Shown: piece by piece, positions 43,234 through 52,441 of the stretch | Position numbering within the stretch: the first letter of the stretch is position 1 | Layout of the letters: every line of letters begins with the position of its first letter | Origin: PALSA-612 sp964595575 | Lineage (GTDB): Bacteria > Actinomycetota > Thermoleophilia > Gaiellales > Gaiellaceae | Reading direction: 5' to 3' | Length of the DNA: 64,000 nt | Assembly (NCBI GenBank): GCA_964595575.1 | Contig: CAZQRA010000009.1 | Coordinates: 1-64,000 of the forward strand | Notes under the pieces: generated by a model | Databases searched by the model: none | The model's input: the letters and a program-made list of their open reading frames with translations, nothing else | Told to the model about the DNA's origin: nothing | Program-made: the position numbers and the translations under genes

Positions 43234-45903
43234 TCAGGAGGGGCGGCCCCTGGCCGCCAGGCGGCGGAGAAGAGCCTTGCGCCCCTCCTCGGCCAGGACG
43301 ACGAGGAACGGCCAGCTCAGCAGGACGAGCCAGTGGACGGGCCCGATGGGGGCCTGGTGGAAAGCGGCGTTGAGGCCGGGGGCGTAGACGAGGGCGGCGG
43401 CCAGGGCGAGCTCGAAGGCGACGCCGACGAGGAGGAGGCGGTTGGAGAGGAGGCCGATCTCGAAGACCGAGCGGCGGCCCGTGCGCATGGCAAAGCCGGC
43501 TCCCACTTGGGCCATGACGATGCCGGTCTGGGTCATCGTCGTCGCCTGCACGTAGATCCTCCCCGAGTCGGGGAGGGGAGCCGGCGGCCGCCAGCCCCCG
43601 AGGAGGTAGCCCGCCAGGAAGCTGGCCATGGCGGCCAAGCCCTCGAGCGGGCCTACGAACCCGTATACCCGGGCGAGGACGCGCCGGTCGAGGAGCCGCT
43701 CGCCCCGGGGACGGGGCGGCCGGGCCATCGTTCCCGGCTCCGGGCGCTCGGTCCCCAGCGCGATCGCGGGCAGCATGTCCGTCCCCAGGTCGATGGCCAG
43801 GATCTGCATGACGACAAGGGGCAAGGGAATGGCGCCGAGGGACAGGCCCCAGGCGAGGAACGGGATGAGCTCGCCGACGTTGGAGCAGAAGTGGTACGAA
43901 GCGAAGCGCCGTATGTTGTCGAAGACGGCCCTCCCTTCCTCTACCGCCGCCACGATGGAGGCGAAGTTGTCGTCCAGGAGGATCATGTCCGCTGTCTCCT
44001 TGGCCACGTCGGTGCCGCTCCCCATGGCCACGCCGATGTCCGCCTCCTTGAGGGCGGGAGCGTCGTTGACGCCATCGCCGGTCATGGCCACCACCTCCCC
44101 TGCGGCTCGCAGCACGCGGGCCAGGCGCAGCTTCTGCTCAGGCGTGATCCGGGCGAAGATCACGTCGTGGTCGGCCAGCGTCCGAGCCAGCGTCTCGTCG
44201 TCCATGCCGTCCACCGTGCGAGGCCCGAGCACCTGCACCTCTCTCCCCCCGTGCACCTCGCCCTGGGGCCCCACGACCGGAGTCGTCTCCCCCACGAGGC
44301 CGATGCGACGGGCAACGGCCTCGGCCGTCCAGCCGCTGTCCCCGGTGACCATGATCACCCGGATGCCGGCCTGCCGGCAGCGGGCGATCGCCTCCGGTAC
44401 CTCGGGACGGGGAGGGTCGAGAAGGCCCACCAAGCCGAGCAGCTCCAGCGCCCGCTCCACCGTCTCTGGCCGCAGGTCCAGGGGAGGATCCCAGCGGCGA
44501 GCGAGGGCGAGGACGCGAAGGCCCTGGCGCTCCATCTCCTCTGCTGCCCGCAGCGCGCGCTCCCGCTCGTCGGGGGGGAGCGCAGCCCGAGGCACCACCT
44601 CCTCGGGCGCTCCCTTGACGTAGGCGACGTGGCCCTCGCCGTCGAGATGAACGGTCGTCATCCGCTTGCGCCGAGAGTCGAACGGGATCTCCCCCACTCG
44701 GGGGTAATGCGCCACCTCTTGGGTCGGCCGCAGCCCTCCCTTCTCGGCCAGTACAACTAGAGCTGCCTCGGTGGGGTCGCCGACGACCCGGCGACGCTCG
44801 CCCACGCGTTGCACGCGGCTGTCGTTGCAAAGCAGCCCGCAGCGCAAAAGCTCGGCGTAGGGACGCGGGTCGACCGGCCGACCGTCTCGCAGGAATCGGC
44901 CGTAGGGCTCGTAGCCTGCTCCCTCGACCTCGAGCTCCACCTCCGGCGTCCACACCCGCACCACCGTCATCTCGTTCTCCGTCAGCGTCCCCGTCTTGTC
45001 GGTGCAGATGACCGTCGTCTCCCCTAGGGTCTCCACGGAGGAGAGTCGGCGGACGAGGGCCTGGCGGCGAGCCATGCGCTGGGTGGCGAGCGCCAAGGAC
45101 AGCGTCACCGTGGGGAGGAGGCCCTCGGGAACGTTGGCCACGGTGACGCCCACGGCGAAGAGGAAGCGCTCCTGCCACCCCATGCCCAGGAAGCCGGCCA
45201 CGAGGAAGAAGAGCGACCCTACCGCCAACGACAGCAGGGCGACAAACCGGGTCAGGTGGCGAAGCTCCCGCTCGAGGGGGCTGGGATCTGATCGGACGCG
45301 CTGGGCGAGCTCGGCGACCCGGCCGAAGCGCGTGGCCATGCCGGTGGCGGTGACCACGGCCAGGGCGGAGCCAGCCGTCACGTAGGTGCCCGCGTAGACC
45401 TCGTCCTCGGGCTCGACCGGCCACGACTCCCCCGTCAACGCCGACTGGTCGACCCGCAGGCGGACCCGCTCGACCAGGCGGGCATCGGCGCTCACCCGAT
45501 CTCCCGCCGCGAGGACGAGGAGGTCGCCGGGCACGAGCTCCTCGGCCGAAATCTCCACCTGGACGCCGTCACGCACCACCCGAGCGGCCTGCGGAAGCAT
45601 CCGCCGCAGGGCCTCGATCGCTCGCTCCGCCTTCCGCTCCTGGACGTAGGCGAAGACGGCGTTGACGACGATCACCACCACGATGGCCAGCGAGAGCTGG
45701 GGCATCCCTCCCGCCCAGGCAAGCGCCGCTCCCGCCCACAGGAGCAAGGCCAAGAGGTGGAGGAGCTGGGCGCAGAAGCGAGCCAGGGGATGAGGCCGCC
45801 TGGGCTCGGCAAGGACGTTTTTGCCGTAGCGACGGAGACGTCTCTGCGCCTCCTCGCTGGTCAGACCTAGCTTCGGCGTCGCCGTCCCTGGCGCCGCCGC
45901 CAT
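43234..45903 (-). CDS. PII-type cation-transporting P-type ATPase
   Basis: 889 residues. The P-type core is complete: TGES at 157-160, phosphorylation Asp at D302 in CTDKTGTLTE, KGAPEEVV nucleotide-site Lys, and TGDGVNDAPAL. The membrane segment NVPEGLLPTVTLSLA and the C-terminal helices are typical of Ca2+ or Na+/K+-type pumps, and there is no N-terminal heavy-metal domain. ATG at 45903 overlaps the universal stress protein stop by 3 bp. Ion specificity cannot be fixed, although the USP-ATPase pair resembles Rv1996-ctpF of Mycobacterium tuberculosis. Confidence 0.9.
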   Translation of the reverse strand: MAAAPGTATPKLGLTSEEAQRRLRRYGKNVLAEPRRPHPLARFCAQLLHLLALLLWAGAALAWAGGMPQLSLAIVVVIVVNAVFAYVQERKAERAIEALRRMLPQAARVVRDGVQVEISAEELVPGDLLVLAAGDRVSADARLVERVRLRVDQSALTGESWPVEPEDEVYAGTYVTAGSALAVVTATGMATRFGRVAELAQRVRSDPSPLERELRHLTRFVALLSLAVGSLFFLVAGFLGMGWQERFLFAVGVTVANVPEGLLPTVTLSLALATQRMARRQALVRRLSSVETLGETTVICTDKTGTLTENEMTVVRVWTPEVELEVEGAGYEPYGRFLRDGRPVDPRPYAELLRCGLLCNDSRVQRVGERRRVVGDPTEAALVVLAEKGGLRPTQEVAHYPRVGEIPFDSRRKRMTTVHLDGEGHVAYVKGAPEEVVPRAALPPDERERALRAAEEMERQGLRVLALARRWDPPLDLRPETVERALELLGLVGLLDPPRPEVPEAIARCRQAGIRVIMVTGDSGWTAEAVARRIGLVGETTPVVGPQGEVHGGREVQVLGPRTVDGMDDETLARTLADHDVIFARITPEQKLRLARVLRAAGEVVAMTGDGVNDAPALKEADIGVAMGSGTDVAKETADMILLDDNFASIVAAVEEGRAVFDNIRRFASYHFCSNVGELIPFLAWGLSLGAIPLPLVVMQILAIDLGTDMLPAIALGTERPEPGTMARPPRPRGERLLDRRVLARVYGFVGPLEGLAAMASFLAGYLLGGWRPPAPLPDSGRIYVQATTMTQTGIVMAQVGAGFAMRTGRRSVFEIGLLSNRLLLVGVAFELALAAALVYAPGLNAAFHQAPIGPVHWLVLLSWPFLVVLAEEGRKALLRRLAARGRPS

Positions 45904-46373
45904 CAGCCGCTCCGCGACACCTCGTGCTCGATCCGCCCCGGCTCGCCCACGCCGACCCGCTCCTTCACCACCAGCACCGGCAGCGAGGAGTGGCGGACGA
46001 CGGCGGTGGAGACGCTCCCCAGGAGAGCGCCGGCGATCGCCCCCAGCCCCCGCGATCCCACGACGATGAGGCCCGCCTCCCGGTAGCGAGCGGTGCGCAA
46101 GATCTCGTCGGCCGGGTCTCCCTCGGCGATCTCGTAGTCTGCCTCCACCCCTACGCGCTCGGCCTCGGCCAGAGCCGCCTCCAAGACAGCCCGCGCCTGG
46201 CGGAGCTGGGAGGAGAGCTTGCGCTGGTAGTAGGGCTCGCCCAGGAGGGCGATGGGGCTTCGCACGTGGACGAAGGTCACCGGCACTCCCAGCTGGCGGG
46301 CGAGCTCGACCCCCTCCTTGACGGCAGCCTGCGACCCAGGAGAGCCGTCCGTTCCGATGACGATCCGCTCCAT
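45903..46373 (-). CDS. Universal stress protein (UspA family)
   Basis: 156 residues, single Usp domain. N-terminal ERIVIGTDGSPGSQAAVKEG carries the conserved Asp, and the ATP-binding G-2x-G-9x-G(S/T) pattern is VVGSRGLGAIAGALLGSVST. ATG 46373 is set by AAAGGAGG just upstream. Translationally joined to the P-type ATPase. Confidence 0.9.
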   Translation of the reverse strand: MERIVIGTDGSPGSQAAVKEGVELARQLGVPVTFVHVRSPIALLGEPYYQRKLSSQLRQARAVLEAALAEAERVGVEADYEIAEGDPADEILRTARYREAGLIVVGSRGLGAIAGALLGSVSTAVVRHSSLPVLVVKERVGVGEPGRIEHEVSRSG

Positions 46374-46450
46374 GGCTCCTCCTTTCGGCCTCAGTGTGGC
46401 GTGCCCGCCGTCGCCCGCCATCAGGGGCGAGGCTGAGCCTGCTCCGGGTT

Positions 46451-46463
46451 TTCCCGCAGGGAA
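46451..46463. promoter_or_regulatory. Palindrome between the universal stress protein and Pat genes
   Basis: TTCCC-GCA-GGGAA, perfect 5-bp arms, in the divergent region. It could be an operator shared by the two genes. It does not match the DosR consensus. Confidence 0.35.
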
Positions 46464-46516
46464 TCGTCAGCGGCCGGCCCGATGACGGGCGACACAGGCC
46501 CGGCGACGCTGGCAGC

Positions 46517-49180
46517 ATGCCCCTGACGGTGCTTCCCCGGGACGTCATTCTCCGCGACGGCCGCACCCTCCGGCTTCGCCCTCCCTCGGCTACCGACGGC
46601 GCCAAGCTGCTTGCCTTCCTCGCCCGCCTCTCCGAGCAGAGCCTCTACCAGCGCTTCCACGGCTTTCCCTCGCTCACCCCTGAGCTCGTGGCCCCCTTCC
46701 TCGACCCCGACTGGCGCGAGCGGGGGGCGCTCGTCGGCACCTTCAGGGAGGGGACGACGGAGCGCGTGGTCGCCCTGGCCAACTGGGTGCGCCTGCGCGA
46801 CCCGAGCTGCGCCGAGGTGGCGTTCGTGGTCGCCGACGAGCTCCAGGGCTTGGGGGCGGGGACCCGGCTCCTCGAGCAGCTGGCGGAGACGGCAGCCGCC
46901 GCCGGCATCGAGACCTTCGTGGCCGAGGTGCTCCCTGCCAACCGGGCCATGCTGCGCGTGTTCGAGGACGCCGGCTTCGCCGTCAGCCGCCGGCTGGAGG
47001 ACGGCGAGATCGAGGTTCGCCTGGCGCTGGAGCCGACGGGCGCCTACCAGGAGCGGGTCGACATGCGTGACCACGTGGCCGTCACCGCCTCCCTCCAGCC
47101 CTTCTTCCGGCCTCGCGTGGTGGCCGTGGTCGGAGCCTCCCCCAAGCGGGGCTCGATCGGAGGCGAGCTCTTCCGCAACATCGTGGCGGGAGACTTCGCC
47201 GGAGCCGCCTACCCGATCAACCGCTCCGGGGAGCCGGTGGCGGGCGTGCGGGCATACCGGTCGCCCTCCGAGATCCCCGACCCCATCGACCTGGCCGTGA
47301 TCTGCGTCCCGGCTGAGGGCGTGCTGGAGGCGGCGGAGGAGGCCTTGCGGACGGGGACGAAAGCCCTCTGCGTCATCTCTGCCGGGTTCGCCGAGACCGG
47401 GCCGGAGGGAGCCCGTCGCCAAGAGGCGCTCCTCGCCTCGGTCCGCGCCCACGGGGCTCGCCTGATCGGACCCAACTGCCTCGGCATCGCCGTGTCCCGC
47501 TGTCGGCTCAACGCCACCTTCGGCCCGCGGCCGCTTCCGCCCGGGAACGTGGCCTTCTCCTCCCAGTCGGGAGCGCTCGGCCTCGCCCTCCTGGAGGCGG
47601 CGGACGCCCGCGGGCTCGGCTTGTCCGCCTTCGTCTCCATCGGCAACAAGGCCGACGTCTCCTCAAACGACCTGCTCGAGTACTGGGAGGACGATCCCGA
47701 CACCGAGGTCATCCTCCTGTACGTGGAGTCGTTCGGGAACCCGCGCAAGTTCGCCCGCCTGGCGAGGAGGGTGGCCCGGCGCAAGCCCATCCTGGCCCTG
47801 AAAGGGGGTCGCACCCGCTCGGGAGCGCGGGCGGCCGGCTCCCACACGGCCGCCCTGGCCGGCTCGGAGACGGCGGTGAACGCCCTGTTCCGCCAGGCCG
47901 GCGTGGTACGAGCGGACACCCTGGAGGAGCTTCTGGACGTGGCCAGCCTCCTCTCCAGCCAGCCGCTGCCGCGGGGACGGCGGGTGGGTCTCCTCACCAA
48001 CGCGGGGGGGCTGGGCATCCTGGCCGCCGACGCCTGCGAGGCAGCCGGTCTCGAGCTCCCGCCGCCGGCCCAGGAGACCCGCGCCGCCCTGGCCGACGTC
48101 CTGCCGCCGGAGGCCAGCCTGGCCAACCCCGTGGACATGCTCGGGTCGGCCACGGCCGAGACCTTCGCGGCCGCCCTGCCTCTCCTCCTCCACGACCCGG
48201 GTCTCGACGCCGTCATAGTGCTGTTCGTCCCCCCGGTGGTGGCCGAGGCCGAGGACGTGGCCACCGCAGTGGTGCAGGCGGCCGAGGAGGCGGGAGAGCC
48301 CCGCAAGCCCGTCTTGGGCGTCTTCGTGAGCCACGCGGGACCGCCGTCCCCGCTCCTCCGCCCAGGAAGCCGGGTGACGCCCTTTGCCTACCCGGAGTCG
48401 GCGGCGCGGGCGCTCGGTCGGGCCGCCCAGCGGGCGGACTGGCTGCGGCGGCCGGCGGGGGTCGTGCCCGAGCTGGAGGGGATCGACGAGGAGCAGGGGC
48501 GGGCGGTGGTCGCGGCCGCCCTGGAGCGCTCGTCCGACGGGTGGCTGGAGCCGTCGGCGATCCGCGCTCTTCTCTCTGCCTACGGGATCCCACTCGTCGC
48601 CGAGGAGGTGGCCGCCGACCCCGAGGAAGCGGTAGAGGCTTCCCGCCGGCTCGGCTACCCCGTGGTGGTCAAGTCGGCGGAGCCGGGAGCCCACAAGACG
48701 GAGCGGGGCCTCGTCGCCCTCGACCTGCACCGCCCGGACGAGGTGCGGCAGGCAGCGGAGCGGATCGGGCCTCCTCTCCTCGTGCAACCGATGGTGCGAG
48801 GCGGAGCCGAGCTTCTGGCGGGAGCGGTGCAAGATCCCGTGTTCGGGCCGCTCGTCGGCTTCGGGCCGGGCGGCGTCCTGGCCGAGCTCATCGGGGAGGC
48901 CCAGTTCCGCATCGCCCCCCTCACCGACGTCGACGCCGAGGAGCTCGTTCGCGCCGGCAAGGCCGGGGCCCTGGTGGCCGGCTTCCGCGGCGCTCCGCCC
49001 TCCGACGTGGGCGCCCTCGTCCACCTCGTCCTTCGCCTCTCCCAGCTCGCCCAGGACCTGCCGGAGGTAGTCGAGCTCGACCTCAATCCCGTCGTCGGCC
49101 TGCCCGCAGGCTGCGTGGTCGTGGACGCCCGCGTCCGCGTGGCGAGGGTCGAGCCTGCCCCCCGCGTCAAGACGTGGTAG
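46517..49180 (+). CDS. Pat-type protein acetyltransferase / NDP-forming acyl-CoA synthetase fusion
   Basis: 887 residues. The N-terminal 170 form a GNAT acetyltransferase (VADELQGLGAGTRLLEQL, the acetyl-CoA loop). A CoA-binding/succinyl-CoA-ligase-like region follows from about 180 (VVGASPKRGSIGGELF, GPNCLGIAV, FSSQSGALGLALLE, AGSHTAALAGS), and an ATP-grasp domain ends the protein (YPVVVKSAEPGAHKTERG, LGPGG-like GFGPGGVLAEL). The GNAT-first order is known from Streptomyces PatA. Such enzymes acetylate and inactivate acyl-CoA synthetases, and one is encoded at 22846-24777. Start ATG at 46517. Confidence 0.88.
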   Translation: MPLTVLPRDVILRDGRTLRLRPPSATDGAKLLAFLARLSEQSLYQRFHGFPSLTPELVAPFLDPDWRERGALVGTFREGTTERVVALANWVRLRDPSCAEVAFVVADELQGLGAGTRLLEQLAETAAAAGIETFVAEVLPANRAMLRVFEDAGFAVSRRLEDGEIEVRLALEPTGAYQERVDMRDHVAVTASLQPFFRPRVVAVVGASPKRGSIGGELFRNIVAGDFAGAAYPINRSGEPVAGVRAYRSPSEIPDPIDLAVICVPAEGVLEAAEEALRTGTKALCVISAGFAETGPEGARRQEALLASVRAHGARLIGPNCLGIAVSRCRLNATFGPRPLPPGNVAFSSQSGALGLALLEAADARGLGLSAFVSIGNKADVSSNDLLEYWEDDPDTEVILLYVESFGNPRKFARLARRVARRKPILALKGGRTRSGARAAGSHTAALAGSETAVNALFRQAGVVRADTLEELLDVASLLSSQPLPRGRRVGLLTNAGGLGILAADACEAAGLELPPPAQETRAALADVLPPEASLANPVDMLGSATAETFAAALPLLLHDPGLDAVIVLFVPPVVAEAEDVATAVVQAAEEAGEPRKPVLGVFVSHAGPPSPLLRPGSRVTPFAYPESAARALGRAAQRADWLRRPAGVVPELEGIDEEQGRAVVAAALERSSDGWLEPSAIRALLSAYGIPLVAEEVAADPEEAVEASRRLGYPVVVKSAEPGAHKTERGLVALDLHRPDEVRQAAERIGPPLLVQPMVRGGAELLAGAVQDPVFGPLVGFGPGGVLAELIGEAQFRIAPLTDVDAEELVRAGKAGALVAGFRGAPPSDVGALVHLVLRLSQLAQDLPEVVELDLNPVVGLPAGCVVVDARVRVARVEPAPRVKTW

Positions 49181-49209
49181 GGGCCGCTCCTTCCGCGTCC
49201 ACGGACAGC

Positions 49210-49967
49210 TCAGCGACCCTTCGGCGGGGCGCGGCGCTGCACGGCGAAGGGCGAGACCTCGAGCGAGGTGATCCTGCCACGCCAGTAGACGAAGGGGCCG
49301 TCAGGCAGCTCCCAGCGCGCCTCAGCCTGGGTAGGGATGCGGATGCCGCCCAGGACGGAGTAGTCGCCGAAGCTTCCGCCCCACGCTCTCCGCACGATGT
49401 TCTTGCCCTCCGTGTACGGGCGCCCGTCGGCGAAGCAGGCGGCGTGTCGCCGGCGGCGTCGAACCCGAGCCGGACCGCGACAGGCTCCGGCCTCACCTGC
49501 GTGCTGACCTCGACGGTCTGGGGGTCGGGCTCCCGCCACTCGAGTTCGCGATTGGCGCGCATCGCGTGGGGCACCCATGGCAGCTCGGCGAGGTAGCGCA
49601 TCGCCTCTCCCTCCGCGGTCTCCTGCCCGCGTGCCTGCGCCACCGCCACGCCGAGCAGGCGCACCTCGAGCAGTCCCTCACCGGCCGCGTAGCAGTCGAG
49701 AACGCGCAGCGAGACGAGCGGGAGGAGGCGACACCGGGCCCGCCAGGAGAAGGCGACCTCCTCCACGGCGAACTCCTCGACGGCGTCGAAGCGGAGCCAG
49801 CGGCCGCCCGGCCTCGGGCGCATCTCTCCGACCTGGGTCACCCGCACCCGCCGCGGCAGGCTCCCGCCCGCCGGCAGAGCGCGCTGGGCGTAGCGCCGCA
49901 CGAGCGCCGGGAGGCTCTTCTCGGACGCGATCGTGGATCGCGGACCTTGGGATCGCTTGGCGCCCAT
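49210..49967 (-). pseudogene. DUF6544-like gene with a frameshift
   Basis: The protein reads in one frame from ATG 49967 (fixed by AAAGGAG upstream) through RYLAELPWVPHAMRANRELE and VRLGFDAAGD, then continues in a second frame as AACFADGRPYTEGKN, GDYSVLGGIRIPTQAEARWE and LPDGPFVYWRGRITSLE. Both parts belong together as one DUF6544-type protein. Restoring the frame needs one extra base near 49444-49446, in CGGCGACACGCC. It could be a true mutation or a sequencing error. Function of the family is unknown. Confidence 0.7.
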
Positions 49968-50027
49968 CCCCGCTCCTTTCCGGGCTCCCGCCGGCTCCTT
50001 GCCCCCGGGACCTGAGAGGATAGGGCC

Positions 50028-51152
50028 ATGCAGGCGCTGCGCAAGGTCGCGCCGGGCTCGGGGCTCGAGCTGGTGGAGACCCCTGAGCCGGCCCCGGCGC
50101 CGGACGAGGTGGTCGTGGAGGTGGAAGCGGCCTCCATCTGCGGCACCGACCTGCACATCGCCCGCTGGGACGAGTGGGCAGCGCACCGGATTCGGCCTCC
50201 GCTCACGCTCGGGCACGAGCTGGCAGGGACAGTCGTGGAGACGGGGAGGGACGTGCGCCACGTGGAGGTGGGCGAGTACGTCTCCGCCGAGAGCCACATC
50301 ACCTGCGGCATGTGCTTCTTCTGCCGGACCGGCCAGGCCCACATGTGCGAGGGAACCCAGATCCTCGGGGTCGACCGCGACGGGGCCTTCGCCCGCTACG
50401 TGGCAGTCCCCGAGGCCGTCGTCTGGAAGAACGACCGCGCGAAGCTGCCGCCGGAGATCGCCACCCTCCAGGAGCCGTTCGGCAACGCCGTCTTCGCCGC
50501 CTCCGAGCAGGACCTCTCCGGGGCCTCGGTGGCGGTCCTCGGCTGCGGTCCCGTCGGGCTCTTCACCGTGGCCATCGCTCGGGCCTCGGGAGCCGCGATC
50601 GTGCTCGCCTGCGACCTCAGGCCCTTCCGCCTCGAGCTGGCTCGGCGCATGGGGGCCCACGCCGTCGCCAACGTGGGGGAGCTGGAGGACACCGCCGCCT
50701 GGTTCCTGGAGCAGAACGAAGGGTACGGCTTGGACGTGGTGTTCGAGATGTCGGGCTCCCCCCGGGCCATCCAGGACGCCTTCCGCATCGCCCGCAACGG
50801 CGGGCGGGTGATCTTGTTCGGCATCCCCTCCCGGCCGGTGGAGATCGACGTGGCCGAGTCCCTCATCTTCAAGAACTTGGAGGTGCGGGCGATCAGCGGC
50901 CGGCGTGTCTTCGCCACCTGGTACAAGGCCCGCTGGCTCCTGGAGAGCGGCGTCGTCGACCTGCGACCGCTGATCACCCACGAGTACGACTTGGCCGACT
51001 TCGCGCTCGCCTTCGACCAGCTGGAGAGCGGTAACGCGGGCAAGATCGTCCTCTACCCCGGCCAGCGGCCGGCTCCCGAGCGGCTGAGGGAGAGGCCGCG
51101 GCCGGCCCGCGAGGAGGAGCCGACCGGGCCGAGGAGGTGGACGCACCGGTGA
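50028..51152 (+). CDS. tdh: L-threonine 3-dehydrogenase
   Basis: Oxidises threonine to 2-amino-3-ketobutyrate with NAD+. Catalytic zinc site at C38 and H63-E64 (SICGTDLHIARWDEW, LGHELAG), the Thr-dehydrogenase-type DLHI/RWDEWA segment, and a structural zinc lobe with Cys at 93, 96, 99 and 107. Rossmann motif VLGCGPVGLF. The last 20 residues are a charged tail. 374 residues. It is followed by kbl, overlapping by 4 bp, which fixes the function. Confidence 0.93.
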   Translation: MQALRKVAPGSGLELVETPEPAPAPDEVVVEVEAASICGTDLHIARWDEWAAHRIRPPLTLGHELAGTVVETGRDVRHVEVGEYVSAESHITCGMCFFCRTGQAHMCEGTQILGVDRDGAFARYVAVPEAVVWKNDRAKLPPEIATLQEPFGNAVFAASEQDLSGASVAVLGCGPVGLFTVAIARASGAAIVLACDLRPFRLELARRMGAHAVANVGELEDTAAWFLEQNEGYGLDVVFEMSGSPRAIQDAFRIARNGGRVILFGIPSRPVEIDVAESLIFKNLEVRAISGRRVFATWYKARWLLESGVVDLRPLITHEYDLADFALAFDQLESGNAGKIVLYPGQRPAPERLRERPRPAREEEPTGPRRWTHR

Positions 51153-52363
51153 GGAGCGAGGCAGGGCGGGCCCTCGACCAGGCGATCGCCGCCGAGCTCG
51201 AGGGCCTGCGGAAGGCAGGCACCTACAAGCGCTTCAACGTCCTCTGCTCGCCCCAGGGGCCTGTAGTGGAGATGGAGGGGCGGGGATCGGTGCTCGTCCT
51301 CTCCTCCAACAACTACCTCGGCCTTGCCTCCCGGCCGGAAGTGGTCGCGGCCGGGATCGAGGGGCTTCGCCGCTACGGGGCCGGCACCGCCTCCGTCCGC
51401 TTCATCTGTGGCACCTTCGCTCCCCACGTGGAGCTCGAGCGCGCCCTCGCCGACCTGGTGGGGACCGAGGCCGCGCTCACCTACGGCTCCTGCTGGAACG
51501 CCAACGAGGCCGTGATCCCCACCCTCGCCGACGAGAGCACGGTCATCCTCTCCGACGAGCTCAACCACGCCTCCATCATCGACGCCATCCGGCTCGCCCG
51601 TCCGGCCCGGAAGGTGATCTACCGCCACTCGTCGATGGACGAGCTGCGCGAGGGCCTTCGCTCCTGCGAGCGCCGCCAGCGCAAGCTGATCGTCACCGAC
51701 GGAGTCTTCTCCATGGAGGGCGACCTCGCCCCCCTACCGGACATCCTCGAGCTTGCCCGCGAGTACGGGGCTGTGGTGATCGTGGACGACTCCCACGGTA
51801 CCGGCGTCATGGGCAAGACCGGGCGCGGCGTGGCCGAGCACTTCGGCGTCCTGGGGGAGGTGGACGTGATCACGAGCACCCTGGGCAAGGCCTTGGGAGG
51901 CGCGGCCGGCGGCTTCGTGGCGGCGAGCGAGGAGGTCTGCGACCTCCTCGCTCAGCGCTCCCGACCCCAGCTCTTCTCCAACGCCCTTCCCCCCGCGGTC
52001 GCCTGCTCGGCTCTGGCGGCGGTGCGCGTGCTCCGCGACGAGCCTGAGCTCGTGGCCCGCCTTCGCCGCAACGCGGAGACGTTCCGCGCCCGCCTGCGCG
52101 AGGTCGGCTACTCCCCCCTTTCCGGCGAGGCGGCCATCATCCCCATCGTCGTGGGCGAGACCTCGCTCGCCATTCGCGTCTCGGAGCGGTTGCTCGAGGA
52201 GGGGATCTTCGTCACCGGCTTCGGCTTTCCGGTCGTTCCCGAGGGGACCGCCCGCATCCGCGTCCAGATGTCGGCGGCCCTGGAGGACGAGCACCTGGAG
52301 CGAGCCCTCGAGGCCCTCTCGCGCGTCGGTCGCGAGCTCGGCCTCCTCGGCCGAGTCGGCTGA
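51149..52363 (+). CDS. kbl: Glycine C-acetyltransferase (2-amino-3-ketobutyrate CoA ligase)
   Basis: PLP enzyme that splits 2-amino-3-ketobutyrate to glycine and acetyl-CoA. SSNNYLGLASRPEV, YGAGTASVRFICGTF, VIVDDSHGTGVMG and the PLP-lysine STLGKALGGAAGG match the family. 404 residues from GTG 51149, which overlaps tdh by 4 bp and has GAGGAGG 11 bp upstream; GTG at 51137 would add four residues. Confidence 0.93.
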   Translation: MRSEAGRALDQAIAAELEGLRKAGTYKRFNVLCSPQGPVVEMEGRGSVLVLSSNNYLGLASRPEVVAAGIEGLRRYGAGTASVRFICGTFAPHVELERALADLVGTEAALTYGSCWNANEAVIPTLADESTVILSDELNHASIIDAIRLARPARKVIYRHSSMDELREGLRSCERRQRKLIVTDGVFSMEGDLAPLPDILELAREYGAVVIVDDSHGTGVMGKTGRGVAEHFGVLGEVDVITSTLGKALGGAAGGFVAASEEVCDLLAQRSRPQLFSNALPPAVACSALAAVRVLRDEPELVARLRRNAETFRARLREVGYSPLSGEAAIIPIVVGETSLAIRVSERLLEEGIFVTGFGFPVVPEGTARIRVQMSAALEDEHLERALEALSRVGRELGLLGRVG

Positions 52364-52441
52364 GCGAGCTCAAGGGTTGCTGCCGGCTGCCGCGGTCTGC
52401 TGGGACGCCGGCCTCGCTCCCCCACCCGCCTCTCCACGCCC

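Noticed and set aside
46374..46516. DosR binding box upstream of the universal stress protein
   Set aside because: The palindrome TTCCC-GCA-GGGAA does not match the GGGACTTNNGNCCC-type consensus.
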